This document shows positions 43,001-55,073 of a stretch of DNA of 64,000 nt, piece after piece (the stretch's first letter is position 1; each line of letters opens with the position of its first letter). The DNA comes from Micractinium sp. NFX-FRZ (Eukaryota; Chlorophyta; Trebouxiophyceae; Chlorellales; Chlorellaceae). The notes below the pieces were generated by a model. That model saw nothing but the letters and a program-made list of their open reading frames with translations, was not told where the DNA came from and did no database searches. The stretch is taken from contig JAPTJF010000062.1 of assembly GCA_029339195.1 (NCBI GenBank), forward strand, positions 62,001 through 126,000, in the 5' to 3' direction. The translations under genes were made by a program, and so were the position numbers.

Positions 43001-45642
43001 CCAGCATGCTCCCCAGCTCCCGAGCCGCTGTCTGCCCATATTAAGGGCACACCCAGCAAGTCGCATGGGCCACTTCAAATGAACCATTTTCACATGACCC
43101 ACCCGAATCCTCAGGGATGCCGCTCGGCTGGCAGTCTTGAGCGCCCAGGCGGCGGGCCGTGAGCGGCCACACCGGTGCCTGCTGCTGCACAAGCTCCTGC
43201 TGCTGCTCTGGCGCCGGCTGGGGCAGCGGCAGCTGCGGTGCACGGACCGTGCCACGCTGCAGTGCTGCGGTGCGCTGGGAGGCTGCTGCTGCTGCAGCTG
43301 CCTGTGCAGCTGCTTCATCGCCGCTCTCAACAATCTCCCGCTGCAGGGCAGATGACCAGGGCACAGATAGTGAGCATACTCGGGCATTTGTGGGATGAGC
43401 GGTGGGCAGAAGCTGACTGCATCACATCACAGAAAGTTCAGAAACAAGCCAGCATGCACGGCCCTTCCCGGGCGTCGGGCTCACCCTGAACGGTGCCAGG
43501 CTCATGCGCAGGGCGGCGCCGCCAAGTGACCGGCGCGGCGCCAAGCGCTCCCTGCCCACCGCTGCTGCTGGCAGGTGCCTGTCAGGCTCTGCCTCCCCAT
43601 CAGCGTCCGCTGCCACATCACGGCGAGGCAGAGCCTTCGAGAACATGGAGCGAGGGGTGGCCTGTACCGCTGCCGCAGCTGCGGCCCGGTTGTCTGGCTG
43701 GTTCTCGCGCGCTGTGCCCTGCTGCCACCCTGCCGCTGTCGCTGAATGCTGGGAGCCCAGGCCGCCACTGCCCGCGGTGGAAGCAGAGCGTGCACTGGTG
43801 GGGTGTGAAGGGCTGCCGCGTGTGCTGCCGGCGGCGCTGCCCACGGCAGACAGCGCCAGCTTGGGCACCACAGCTGTCAGGCGGACAGCACCGCCGCCGC
43901 CACCGCCATGCTGGGCAGCGGCAGCAGGCAGCGAGGATGTGCGGGGCAGGCCGCGCGGCGTGGAGGCGCCGCTGTTGCCCAGCGACGTGCGACGGCTGGA
44001 CGGCAGCGAGGCCAGTATGCCAATCGACATGCCTGCAGCATGGGCCAAACAAGGCAGGGCGGTGAGGGTGACAGTCGCAAAGATGCAGACAATGGCAGGC
44101 AGTCGCGCCACTGATACTGTTTCTAGGAGCAAGGAGCTGGCCCGCCACGTTGCTCCAGCGAGCTCCCAAGCATGCACGCCAGGTGGGTGCAGCACTGCAT
44201 GCAGGTATCGCTCGTGCTGCCGCACCGACCTGGCACATACTCGGCCGCAGCAGCCGCCAGCTTCTCCTGCAACCCGCGGTCGCCCCGCTGGCCCAGCCGT
44301 GCCAGCAGCGCAGCCGCCTGCGCCGGCCAGGCACGCGCGTAGGCGGCGTACATGGTCCGCCCGGTGGCGCGCGTCTCTGCCTGTGCGTCCCCCGCTGCCG
44401 CCAGCACGGCCTTCTCAACGGCGTCCAGCTGGCGCTCATACTCATGGGGGTCCCATGCCTCTAGAGCGCACAGCAGGTAGTCTGCGGCTGACTGGCGCAG
44501 CCGCCCGTTGCGGTCGCCGCCGTTCAGGGTGGTGAGCAGCTTGGGCAGCAGGCGCGGGCTGGGGCAATGACACAGCAAGGAGTAGGCGCAGGCGTCGGCC
44601 ATCTCTGTCACCACCTGTGGGGAGGTGGCAGTGGCAGGGGGGCAAACAGCGGGCAGCAGCATGCAGAGTGAGGGCGGGAGGCTGCACATTCAGATCTGGA
44701 GGTGCTGCCACCCGCATGCACCCGGGGCCTCGATGTGACATGAAATGCTGAGCACCCAGGTATCATCGCGCCGCTTCCCAACCCACCCACGCGCAAAGAG
44801 GCACAACCCAGCCCAGCCAAGCCGCCCCAGAGCACACCCCAGCACCCACATTGATGCCCATTGCCAGGGTCTTGAAGATGACTGGCAGCAGGTGCACCGC
44901 CAGCAGCTCAAACCCGGAGCCGCATGCTGCCGCCAGGGCGCCCACCACGTGGCATGCCTGCCGCGACACCGCCGACCGCCGCTCTTGCATCTGCACGCAC
45001 AGTCGGAGGCGGCACGCGGAAGGGTGGGCGCCTGAAAAGGAGGCTCCCAGGGCAAGCAAATCACATCACTCTACCTAGGCGATGCAGTGCCTCTCAGCGT
45101 CTTCCCGACACGTACAATCGAGCTGTGGCCTGCCAATGCGCAAGCGCAGCCCATCACACCTCCCCCCACGTTCTAGCAGCTCCCAACCCGTGCACACCTG
45201 CGCCGCCAGGGCATCACGCAGCCCCGCCAGCAGGTCTGGGAAGGCAGCCATGTCGGTGGCGCCCCCCTTGACCAGGCCCTCCAGCCGCAGCAGCGCATCC
45301 ACACGCATGGTCCATTCCACCCCAGAGGCCAGCTGGGTGCCCACGCGCTGCAGCTCTGCATGCAGCTCCGCCTCACTGCCCACCGTCACCGGCATGGCCT
45401 CGGGCAGGCCGCCGCTGCCACCAGAGATTGGGCCTGCAAGCAGACCAGTATCGTTTCAAAACCACTGGAAGTTTCGGAATAGAAAGGAAGGGCCAAAAGG
45501 GCAGCGTCGCAGCGCATGCAGCGGCGTGCAGGCATGGGGAAAGCGGGCGGGGGCAACGGCGGGCGGCAACCGGCGGCGCTGCCGCTGCCCTACCTGCGTC
45601 TCCAAGGCCGCCACGGCGTGACCTGCCGTATCGAGACTCCAT
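40055..45642 (-). CDS. CLASP: CLASP family TOG-domain microtubule-associated protein
   Basis: CLASPs bind microtubules through TOG (HEAT-repeat) domains, promote rescue and organise cortical arrays or spindles. Exons: 45642-45594, 45433-45198, 44990-44850, 44614-44230, 44032-43485, 43340-43103, 42871-42517, 42202-41125, 40900-40424, 40177-40055, in phase throughout: 1210 codons, 1209 residues. The N-terminal TOG includes MRVDALLRLEGLVKGGATD, SAVSRQACHVVGALA and VVTEMADACAYSLL, then GGDRNGRLRQSAADYLL. A Ser/Arg/Pro-rich microtubule-binding-type linker follows (SLPSSRRTSLGNSG, TPRGLPRTSS), then a middle HEAT block (VFQSVQAVLQQSG, VKCAVMEFFSAAV) and a C-terminal TOG/CLASP_C block (LADVRKATVDCLVAIW, HLQPLSASQMRLLEIYMQKA). 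Gln-rich runs interrupt the linker around 41480-41620. All introns are GT-AG. Start ATG 45642 gives MESRYGRSRRGG. Confidence 0.88.
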
Positions 45643-47915
45643 AATTGCGGTTTTGAACGGATAGCGGCAAAAGAGCTGCAGGGGAGCGAGTGGGCTGGGT
45701 GAACGACAAGCGCGCTTGCAGGTAGACCAGGCCGCTGCGGCTGCCGGCAACGCGGGAGTGCGCCCTACCTATGATTGCAGCTGCCTTCAGATCATCAGGC
45801 TGGGCACAGGCCAGGAGTGGCCGGCACCGCAGAAATAACTGCACTCGGAAGAGGCTGCCCGGCGAGGTGCAAGCAGCACTGATCGCTATGTGTAGCGCTG
45901 CTGATGTGCGGGCTCCGGTGCGCCGCTGCGTTTGGACTTTGGACCGCGCAGCGACAGCTCAGCCGCGACAGCTCGGCGTCAGGTGCCAAAGGGATGCAAA
46001 AGCGTCCTGCCCAGTGGGTGCACCCTCTGCCAGACAGCTCGCTCACCTGGTTCAAGCACTGATGCCTGTATTATAGATTGGCCTAGACAGGGTTTTGAAT
46101 TCATAGGAGGTGCATTTAAAGGATTCCCCGCTTCCCCGCATTGGCCACAACCCCCGCCACGCACTGCCTTGCCTGCCTGCCCATGCCGGGGGGCATCGTG
46201 ATGCAGCCATGAAACTGTGCGCTGGACGGGAGCAGGCATGTGCAGTGTGAAGCCAACCAAATCGACGCACTGTTGAAGCCCAGCCCGGACGTCCAGGGAT
46301 GGAGTGCCTGCAGCTGCTGCCAGCGGGGGGTGCCCAGGGAGCCAAGGCCCGGTACTCTTGTGCTATCAGTCGTCCTCTACCCAGGCGTGACCATCCACAC
46401 CTGTAGGCAGTCCACTGCCCCTTCTTCGGGGCTGGGTGACTGTTGTGAGCCACGGTGGACGCAAGCTCGTGGACGCAAGCTGGTCAGCATCGACGTAGGC
46501 GGTGCAGTGCCGTTCATGTTGGTGGCATGCGTGTGGAGGTTGCTGTGGGTCTGCTGGTGTGGCAGGGTCAGAGGCTGGGACAGGGCCGGCCTGGGAATGT
46601 GTGCCTTTCCAATCACAGCATGTGCTGCTGCCACATGCTGCACACATAGCACCGCTCACGATGGTAGCACCGCCGTGCATTTGGCGCAGTGCCCTGATGT
46701 GGCAAGCTGACGCAAGGTGCACCGCTGCCAACAGTAGGCATCGTGGAACGCTGCATGCAACCTTGGTGCATGTTGTGCTCAATCAGGCTATTCTGTGTAA
46801 AACGCAGCGCACTACCCAAAGCGGCCAGGCAAGGTGCTTCTGATCTGCAAAGGAAAATAGGAAAGGCCTGCTGCGGCCCAGCCCCGACTGACCCCAACAC
46901 CCAGAAACCGTCATTTTATGCGTTCCCTCAGGTGCGGCACACAACAGCGCCATGCTCGGGCCCTCATCACTGCAGCAAGCCTCCGGTGTCGCCACAGCAT
47001 TGCGTTGCCGGCTGGCACACAGAGGGCACGGCATTATGTCGTGTGGCAGTGCGCGGCAGCAGCCGGGTTACATGCCGCTGCATGCAAGGCAGTCGCAACC
47101 AGCCCAAGTGGCCATGACGGGGCGAGCAGCGGCTGGGCCCCCAAGAATCAACGCATGGGTATGAGCAGGACTGGTGATTCGCAGGCGTCTTTCTGGATGC
47201 GGGCGCAAGGCAGCTGGCGTGGCGTGGCAGGCGACCAACCCGCGCAGCTGCGCAAGGGCGGCGCGGCGCTCATTTGCCGGTGCACTTGTGCAAAGAGCCC
47301 CACAGGGGCGAGACCCAAACTCCTCAATGGCCAATTGTGCTGCCAACTTGAACTGCAGGTGCATACCCTAATGCTGCTGGGGCTGAGCAGGCTGGTACGA
47401 GCCGGGGAGCAGACGCCAGGCACTGCACCTGTGCCAGGCCTGTCCGTAGGAACGCTGCTCGCCGCCCCCAGGACCACCTGTGCATGTCGTGCCTCCCACC
47501 CTGCCTGCCTGCAGGCAGCTGCAGCGGGCCAGCGGCTAACCAGGGTGCTTCCGACACCCTTACAGGACCACCAGGCGGAGGAACGCCAGTGGTGCGGCTG
47601 AGAGCCTTGGGGAGGTTCTACACAGGAGGTTGCCAGTGTTGGACGCGGAAGCAGGCCCCCAAAGGGCGGACGGTGAGGAAGGGGCGGTGTAGGCACCGCA
47701 TGTGCATTGGGGCCTCGCAGCGTGCCTGCCCGCCCAGGCCAGGGGCGAAACGATCCAGAGCCCAGATCCCGAATGCTGCGCCCGTGGAGGCAGGGAGCAT
47801 ATGGAGGGTTCTTCCTGTGTGCCACATGGCCGTGCGCTGCATGAGGCCCTGGTAGAGCGCAGCAAGGTGCCCACAGGCGCCCGGCCCACTGAATGAGCGT
47901 TGGGATGCGTCTCTG
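45643..47915. other. 2.3-kb divergent intergenic region between CLASP and PP2C
   Basis: It must contain the promoters of two divergent genes. No gene is firmly supported. On minus, about 47860-47700 gives a smooth hydrophobic translation (HLAALYQGLMQRTAMWHTG), and 47356-47160 another (KLAAQLAIEEFGSRPC). Neither has consistent splice partners or a start. A cgcaagct direct repeat sits near 46458-46482. A TATA-like ttatagat lies at about 46071. Confidence 0.45.
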
Positions 47916-50900
47916 ATGGACAGGACCGAGCCTGGGGGCAGTCCACAGCGGTGCGGCTGCTTGAGCAGATTGCTGCGCAAGCCAAGGTGTGCGGGGCGCC
48001 GTGGCGCGGGGCAGGGGGCTCAGCGGGGCGAGGCCAGCGGGTCTGGGCGCCCCTGGGGCCTGTGATGGCGCGTGGGACCCGCTTCGGGGCAGCACCCCTC
48101 ACCCCTCACCGCCTCTGCGGTGCCCCCTGCAGACCGATCAAGCCGGCGGAGGGGCGCCCTCGGGCCGGGGCCGCCAGCAGCTCCTCCACTGACAGCGCGC
48201 CCTTCAAGGCCGACCCCCCGGCCGCAGCAGGGGCACTCGCTGCGCAGCCCGCCACCCTGAAGCCGCACCTCACGGGTCGGCGCTCACGTTCTGACTCGCC
48301 CAAGTCAGAGGGTGGCGCGGACGAACAGCCCGTGAAGCGCCAGAACTCTATGGGCCACGGTGCGCAACGCCGCCGCCGCCGTCGCTGGCGCGGCGGGCTG
48401 CCCCTCCTGCCGGGCCGGGCGCAGGGTCTGGACACTCTTGGCCCTTTGCTTTATGGCAGGCCGGCCTGAAGTAGATAACTCACCTCCTTTGGGGACCTGC
48501 TGCGCTTGCTGGGCTGCTCCTTCGAAGCTGGGCAGCTGACGGCGGCCGTGGCCAGCGCACCGCTCTGCTGCGCCACCCTGTCGCGTCCCCAAGCGCTGCC
48601 AGAGCCGCCAGCGTGCGCCCCTGACCTGTGTTGCGCCCCTTCGTTTGACCTGTCCTGCAGATGATCCTGAGCTAGGACCCCCTCCGGCCGACGTGCAGCC
48701 GATGGAGGAGACGGCGGGGGCGGCAGAGGCGCCGGCCGCCCCCTCCACTCTGGTCGCCGCCGGCCGCACAGCAGAGGCAGCGGCGCGGACGCCGCAGCAG
48801 CAACAGGCAGCGGCCCCGCCGCTGCCCCAGCAGCAGCACCATCACCACCACCACCACCAGCCGGGCTCGCCTGTGCACCCATCCGTGGCGCACGCCTGCC
48901 CGCCCTTTGGCAGCAAGTCGGTGATTGGGCGGCGCGCCAAAATGGAGGACGCCTGCGTGGCGGTGCCCTTCCTGGTGGAGGTGCCCGTCGGCCGGGGAGG
49001 CATGGACGAGCTGCTGCCGCCCCGCATAGCGCCGCAGCTGCGCAGCACCAGCGCTGGCTCGGCGGCCTCGGAGCAGACGGCGGCAGCGGCAGCGGCGGCA
49101 GCCGCCGCCGTCGGCGGCAGCAGCAGCACCAGCGGCCCTAGAGGCGGCGGCAGCGAGCGAGGGCCTCGGCACGGCGGCGGCGGCCACTCCATGTCGGAGA
49201 ATGCCGCCTCCAACAGCAGCAGGGGCGGGTGCACCGAAACGCTCCACTTCTTTGGCGTGTTTGACGGGCACGGCGGCGCCGACGCAGCGATGCACTGCGC
49301 CAAGTCGCTGCACGAGCGCGTGCGGGAGGTGCTCTCTGCCTGCTCCGCGCCCGTTGACCTGCTGTCCCTGCGCTCCAAGGAGCACTCTGGCGGCGCCTCG
49401 TCGGCGGCAGCGGCGGCAGCAGCCGCCACGGCGCCGCAAGCCTCCAGCAGCAGCGGCAATGGCAACCAGCAGCCAGCCAGCAGCAGCAGCGCGCGCGACG
49501 ACGCGCGCTCATCGCGGCCCCACACAGCTCCCAGCGCCGGCACCGATTATCAAGACGCCACGGAAACAGGTGGGCAGATGCCGGGTTGGGGGTGCCTCTT
49601 GGGCGCCAGCGCAGCGCATGATATTGCGGCACTGCCACGTGGAGGGGGCATCACTGCCAGAGTTGAGAGCTGGGCTTAGCTGCAACCTCGTTTCAAATGC
49701 CCGGCTCTGTGCTTGCCTGCCTGCATCCGAGCCTTCGGGGGTCCAGCAAGCATAAGGGTCGCCCACCAGCCCGGCCTGCCAAGGCCGCGCCCCGGCCAGC
49801 CCTCCCAGCCACGCCTGCACACCCCTTGCTGCACAGCTGCCGCTCTCACGGCGCCCCCACCCACCCACCTGTGGCTTACCAGCACACCACCCTCCCTCTC
49901 CCCTTGGCAAGCCCCCCTCCTTGTCCGAGCAGGCGACAACTCGAGCAGCAGCGCGGGCAGCTACCTGGATGCTGATTTTGACGTGGAGGAGGCGGAGGGG
50001 GCCTCCAACAGCGTGCAGGGCGTGCCGTGCAACACGGAGACGATAGAGGCGGCGCTCACAAAAGCCTTCCATATCACGGGTGCGTACCTGGGGCGCGCAA
50101 GGGCGGGGGGAGCAGCAGGGATGGAGGGGGCGCAGCAGCCTCCCACACCCGTGGTGCATGGGGCAGCGCTGGGAGGTGGAGGCGGTGGGGTGGAGGTGGC
50201 GCTGCAACCGCGCCCCACAGCGCTGGTGCCCCTGGGCAGTGCGGAGGTGGAAAGGGGAGGTAGAGTTGGCGGTCCCAAAAGCTGCACGCGTGCGTGGGAG
50301 CAATCGTGCGGGTAGAAAGTTTGTGGGTAGGATGCGCCATGGTGTGACCGTCGGGGTGGACAGGCGGCTGGCTGCCGCGGGCTGGTCAGTGCTGGGCTGC
50401 CATGGCCCCACCGGCTGGCTGCGCTCGCTTGTTTGCGCCGGTGCCTCGTCACCCACCTCCTCCTGCTTTCCTTCTGCGTCCGTACGCTGTTCTCTGCCGC
50501 CCCTCACCCTGCTGCTCTTGCCTGCCACACCTGCCCCTCTGCCCTGCCCTGGTTCCTGCCCTGTCTGCTCCTCTCCCCTGCGCCCAGCTGGCTCCACCCT
50601 TTGCCGCCCCTGCCCCTCTGCCCCCTGCCTCTGCAAACACACCACCTCCCTGTCTCTTCACACACCTGCTCGTCCTCTCCTTGCCCCTTCTGCCCATTCT
50701 CTCCCTTCATCCTGCATCCCCCTCCAGCTCACCGACAAGCGTGGGAAGCTTCTTCCCGCGCAAGTACAAGCACCTGCCGTGTCCTTGCTTGCCTTGCAGA
50801 CGCCTCCTCCAAACCACTGCAGCTGTGAAACCTGGCACTTGAAAGGGGCCTGCCGGCACTCCCCCAAGCGCGGACGAGAATCTGCTGCCTCCCGTCCCCC

Positions 50901-53752
50901 GCCAAGCTGTGCTGACCCGCTTCTTTCTTTCCCCTTCCTCCCGCCCGCTCGCAGACGAGGAGTTTGGCAACATGGGGGGGTATGAGCACTTGGCCCTGGT
51001 GGGCACCACGGCGGTGGTGGCGCTGGTGGGCAGCCGCATGATCTACGTGGCCAACTGCGGGGACTCGCGCGCGGTGCTGTGCCGCAGCGGCGGCGCGCTG
51101 CCCCTCACGGATGACCACAAGGCGGCGCGGGAGGACGAGACGGTGGGTGTGACATTTTTGAAGTCGGTCTTTTCGGGACCTTGGCAAGGGTGGTGGCGCG
51201 GCCAGGTGTCCAAGCAGGGATTGGGGGCGGGCAGGTTGAGGTGCCCATCAGTGGCAACTTTCAGGCGGGGTAGGAGGGCGAGTGCGGGGGGGGGCTGATT
51301 GGGTGAGGAAGAGCTGCGGGGCAGGAGGCGGCAAGGTGAGCCCTGCTACTTGCAGGCAGCCACAAGCGTTCCTTGGAGGGACGAGGCGGCAGGTGTGATT
51401 GGATTTTGGTCGAGGCGGCAAGATTCCCGGGCCTGGTAGTTTGAGGCACGGGGAGTGAGAGCTGGGCAGGTGGGAAGGAAAGCAAGCGCAGGATTGTAAA
51501 GCATTTGGGAGTGAGACTTAACGGGGAATATAAAGAATGAGAATGCGTGGAGATGAGCAGGAAAATCCGGATGCTGCCACCGTTGCCGCCTGGCCCTGCA
51601 CCAACGTAGCCTGCTGGGCAATCAGGCGGTGGGCTTGAAGTTGGCGTCAATTGCACCGACAGATGCATGCTGCTGGGCTGCCTTGACTGATGCCCTCGCT
51701 CTCTGCCTGCGCCCCTGCTGCTGCCCCTGCCCTGCAGGCGCGGGTGGAGGCTGCGGGCGGGCAGATTCTGTTTTGGAACGGCGTGCGCGTGATGGGGCTG
51801 CTGGCGGTGTCGCGCGCCATTGGGGACCACTCCCTGCGACCCTATGTCATCGCAGAGCCAGAGGTGGGTGCGGGGCGGCGGGTATTGAGTATGCGCGGGT
51901 GCGTGCAAAAGGGCAGCTGGCAATGCTGTCGGCTCAGCAGCAGTTGCAAGGAGGGCCGGGCCGCCTGATTCAGCGCCAGCAGCGGCCATGGCTGCTGCGT
52001 GAAGCACCGGAGCCTGCAGCGCAGCTTGGCAGACAGAGGCAGGGCTGCTGAGGCGCAGCACACACCTCGCCTGTCGAGCGCATGCTGCGGCTGCTGCGGC
52101 TGGGGCGCCCGCGCCTGCTCATCTGCCAGCAGCGCCTGTTGCAGCCGCCGTGCACAGAGCTGCCCCCTGCGCAGCTTCCCTGGTGCTGCCTGTTTCCCCA
52201 CATTACGTGCAGCCCGCCGCACGGGTGTTGCCTTTCCACCCGTGCCCCATCCCCGCCCATCGCGCTACTTGCCGCGCTCCAGCTGCCGCTGCCTTTTGTC
52301 ACGCTCATCGGTCCTTTTGTTGTGTGTCCACCACACCTCCCCTTCTCCCGTAGGTCACCATCATCACGCGGCATCCCAGTGATGAGGTGCTGGTGATGGC
52401 CAGCGACGGGCTGTGGGATGTGATGAGCAACCAGGAGGCGGTGACGCTGGCCAAAAAGTGCCTGGGGCGGGCGCGGTCACGAGGCTCCACGCGCCAGGTG
52501 GGCGGGCCGGGCCGGCGGGATTTCCTGAGGCAGTGGGGCGATGGCAGCCACAGGCTTAGGGCAGGGTTGGGCGGGCGCTCTGCTGCTGCTGCGCCGCACA
52601 GCCGCATGCTTGCATCCGCAGCTGCTAGCCTACGCTGCTGCTGCCACTGCACTGTCACCGCCGCGCTCTCCCACTCTTAACCCTACTCTTAACAACCCCT
52701 GCCCCCCCGCCCCGCTCTTCGCCCCGGCCTACCTTTTTGCCCGCAGAGCGCCGCTCGCGTGGCGGCCACGGTGCTGACGCGCGCGGCGGTGGACCGGGGC
52801 AGCCGTGACAATGTGACCGTCGTCATTGTCGACCTATCGCCCATGACTCAGGAGGAGATTGAGGTGGAGGCGTCCCTGTCAGAGGTGGGTGTCATGGGTG
52901 CGCAACAGCGCAGCACGGCAGCACAGCAGGCGTGGGTGTGAGGGAGGGGCGTTGCCTATGCGCCGGCGTCTATGTGGGTGACAGAAGGGGGGTGGGGCAA
53001 AGGCAGGCCTGGCTGCTTTCACATGGCATTGCTGGTGGTGTGCCTTGGAGGGTGGCTCCGTCTGTCTGTATGCTCTTCCTGGCCAGAGGCTGCCGGCTCC
53101 CCAGGTGTGTGCATGCCTTGCTGGTCAGGGAACCCCACTTGCTCACAGGGCATGCTTTCCCGGTGACCTGCGCCTGCGCCGCACATCCCCCTCCAAGCCC
53201 TGATCCTGTGTGCCCCCGTCCGGCCGCCTTGCTCTGCAGCGCTCTGAGACGGTGCCCGACTCGAGCACGCACCGGCAGCGGCAGGCGCCGCCGCCGTCGG
53301 GCATCGCGGTTCGTTCTAGCAGCGGCACGGCCGCCCTCTCGCCAGCGCCGCCGCCCGTGCAGGCCTCGCCGTTTGCGGGCGCGGCTGCAACGCCGCTCTC
53401 GCCACCCGTCATGCCGCCCGCTGTGTCACCCTTTGCTGAGGCGGCACAGATACCTTTGCAGCCGCTCTCTAGAGGTGCCGCTGCCAGCAGGGCAGTTGCC
53501 GGTGGGGAAGAGGCCGCCAGCAGGGCGGCCGGCGGCGGGGCAGAGGCTATGGATGCAGCGAGTGGCGGGCAGCAGCGCCCGCCTGGCGTGGCGCTTGTCA
53601 GCCCCTTCAGCAGCGGGGCGCTGCCTGCCGGTCTCGACTTTGATGTGCAGCAGCACGCCAGCGCCGTGGCGGCAGCGGCGACGGCGGCGGCAGCGGCGGC
53701 GACCTCGGGTGCAGCAGACCCTGCGGGGCAGCCGGCCGGCGGCGGAGCCTAG
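47916..53752 (+). CDS. PP2C-type Ser/Thr phosphatase with group-A (ABI1/HAB1-like) features and long disordered extensions
   Basis: Mg2+/Mn2+-dependent phosphatase. Exons: 47916-47986, 48133-48359, 48661-49569, 49933-50079, 50955-51142, 51738-51863, 52354-52497, 52747-52884, 53240-53752; 821 codons, 820 residues, all in phase. Motifs in order: [29 protein letters not shown] (metal-binding Asp), [93 protein letters not shown]. The Trp in FWNGV aligns with the plant group-A Trp that locks onto ABA-receptor complexes. Unusual parts are a long Ala/Gly/Ser insert (~100 residues) between MED and FDGHGG, another between FDGHGG and the GTTA motif, a His run (HHHHHHH) near residue 160, and a 170-residue Ala/Pro tail. 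The start ATG 47916 opens a short exon ([14 protein letters not shown]) in phase 2 with exon 2; this is the least certain exon. Confidence 0.92.
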
Positions 53753-54823
53753 TCCCGCCAGCCCCGCCCCCGCTGCCTGCGCAACGGCTGCAGCTGCAGG
53801 CCAGCTGATACAGCTGGCCCCTGATCTTGCCCAACGAATGAAACGCCTGACGAGCGGCAGTGTGTGGGCACACCTGCCAGGCACCAGTGCGGCGGATGCC
53901 CGCCGGCGCCGTGTGCAGCCCAGGCCCCGCCGCCCGCTCGCCTGCCTGTTGCCTGCCTGCCTTCCTGCTTGTACAACACTCCCACCTCCCTCTTGCACCT
54001 GTGTGGCCGTGTTCAGCCCCCCCCCCTCCCTCCCCTCCTCTCTCCTGCTGCCCTCCTCGCGCTGCCGCGCCGTGCCGCCGCCACCCGCGGGCACGGCGTG
54101 CGAATGTACGACCTTGCTCCTGGGGAGGAGCCTTGCCCATGCCTGCCACCCCGCCCCATGCGGGAGCCCCTGCTTGGTATTCTTTGACCACGTATTGAAT
54201 GCTGCCCGCAGCACAACGCACCCATCCCCGCCGCCAGCACCCCTCCCTTCTCCCCCCCCCTCCCGCACTCCACCCCACAAGCGAGCGTCAATCTGAGTTG
54301 CTGCCCTGCCCTCTCCGCCGCTCCCCCGCCGCCCCGCAACTTGCAAGCAGGGGCGCACCCAGCAGGGTGCCGCCCCCCTCCCACCAAGGCTCCCCCCCTC
54401 CCCTACCCACCCCCTACCCACCCCACCCCTTCCCCCCTGCACCCGCTCACAAGTCTGATCGTTTCTTGTCGCTGCATCCTTTTCTGTTTTTTCCACCCAG
54501 CCTTTGGGCACTGGCGGGCGCCGAACCTCGCCCGCCTGGCGACTGCTGCTGCCGCGGCATGAAGCCTGGTGCCGTGTTCCCCTCCTTGTAGCTACCTTTC
54601 CTTGCCCATCGCTTCTCCACCCACCCCGATCCCAAATGGCTCCCTTCCTCTTCCTTCCCCAACAGCCCCAGCAGCCCACCTGCTTTGCGGCTGGTTGCGG
54701 CAGAGCGGCCGCGCGCCCCCCGTCTGGCCTTGCCCCCGCCCCGCCCGCCTTGGGGGGTGGGCCACTGGTGCGAGGCCCCCGCCTGCTTCCTCCCCCCTCC
54801 CTTTTCAGACTGGCATGCAGCAG

Positions 54824-54828
54824 TTACA
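54824..54828 (-). promoter_or_regulatory. TGTAA polyadenylation signal for the membrane-protein gene
   Basis: TTACA on plus, 246 nt past the minus-strand stop at 55074. It lies inside the predicted PP2C 3' UTR, so the two mature transcripts would overlap by roughly 50-80 nt. Confidence 0.55.
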
Positions 54829-54869
54829 TGATGGCAATCCCTCCTGCTGTGCTGTGCACACAGATACAC

Positions 54870-54874
54870 TGTAA
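54870..54874 (+). promoter_or_regulatory. TGTAA polyadenylation signal for PP2C
   Basis: First clear plus-strand TGTAA after the PP2C stop at 53752, which implies a 3' UTR of about 1.1 kb. Confidence 0.55.
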
Positions 54875-55073
54875 ACCTCCCACCCGTGGCTGGACCAGCG
54901 GGAGGCGCTTGGGGCGGGGGAGGGAAGGGGGGCCGCAGGGGAGCGCAGGCTGCAGAAGTGCAGGCGCGAGGAGGGATTGTGGGGTGGCGTTGCAAAGCGG
55001 TGTTCACAGCAGTACAGGCGATACATGTGCCGTGCAGCGGTTGCCCAAGCTGGGGCGTGTGCAGCGCAGGGGC

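Larger units (their letters stand above)
53753..55073. other. Convergent 3' UTRs of PP2C and the membrane-protein gene
   Basis: Non-coding and strongly C/T-rich on plus from about 53940 to 54480. PP2C reads in from the left and the five-pass membrane protein from the right. Their TGTAA signals cross (54870 plus, 54824 minus). Confidence 0.6.

Noticed and set aside
47148..48095. Minus-strand 315-codon ORF and carrier-like stretch (ALYQGLMQR)
   Set aside because: It resembles the end of a mitochondrial carrier only faintly. There are no matching upstream exons, start or splice phases, and it overlaps the first PP2C exon.
52932..54296. 454-codon plus-strand ORF
   Set aside because: It overlaps the last PP2C exon in another frame and runs into the 3' UTR; it is low-complexity with no domain.
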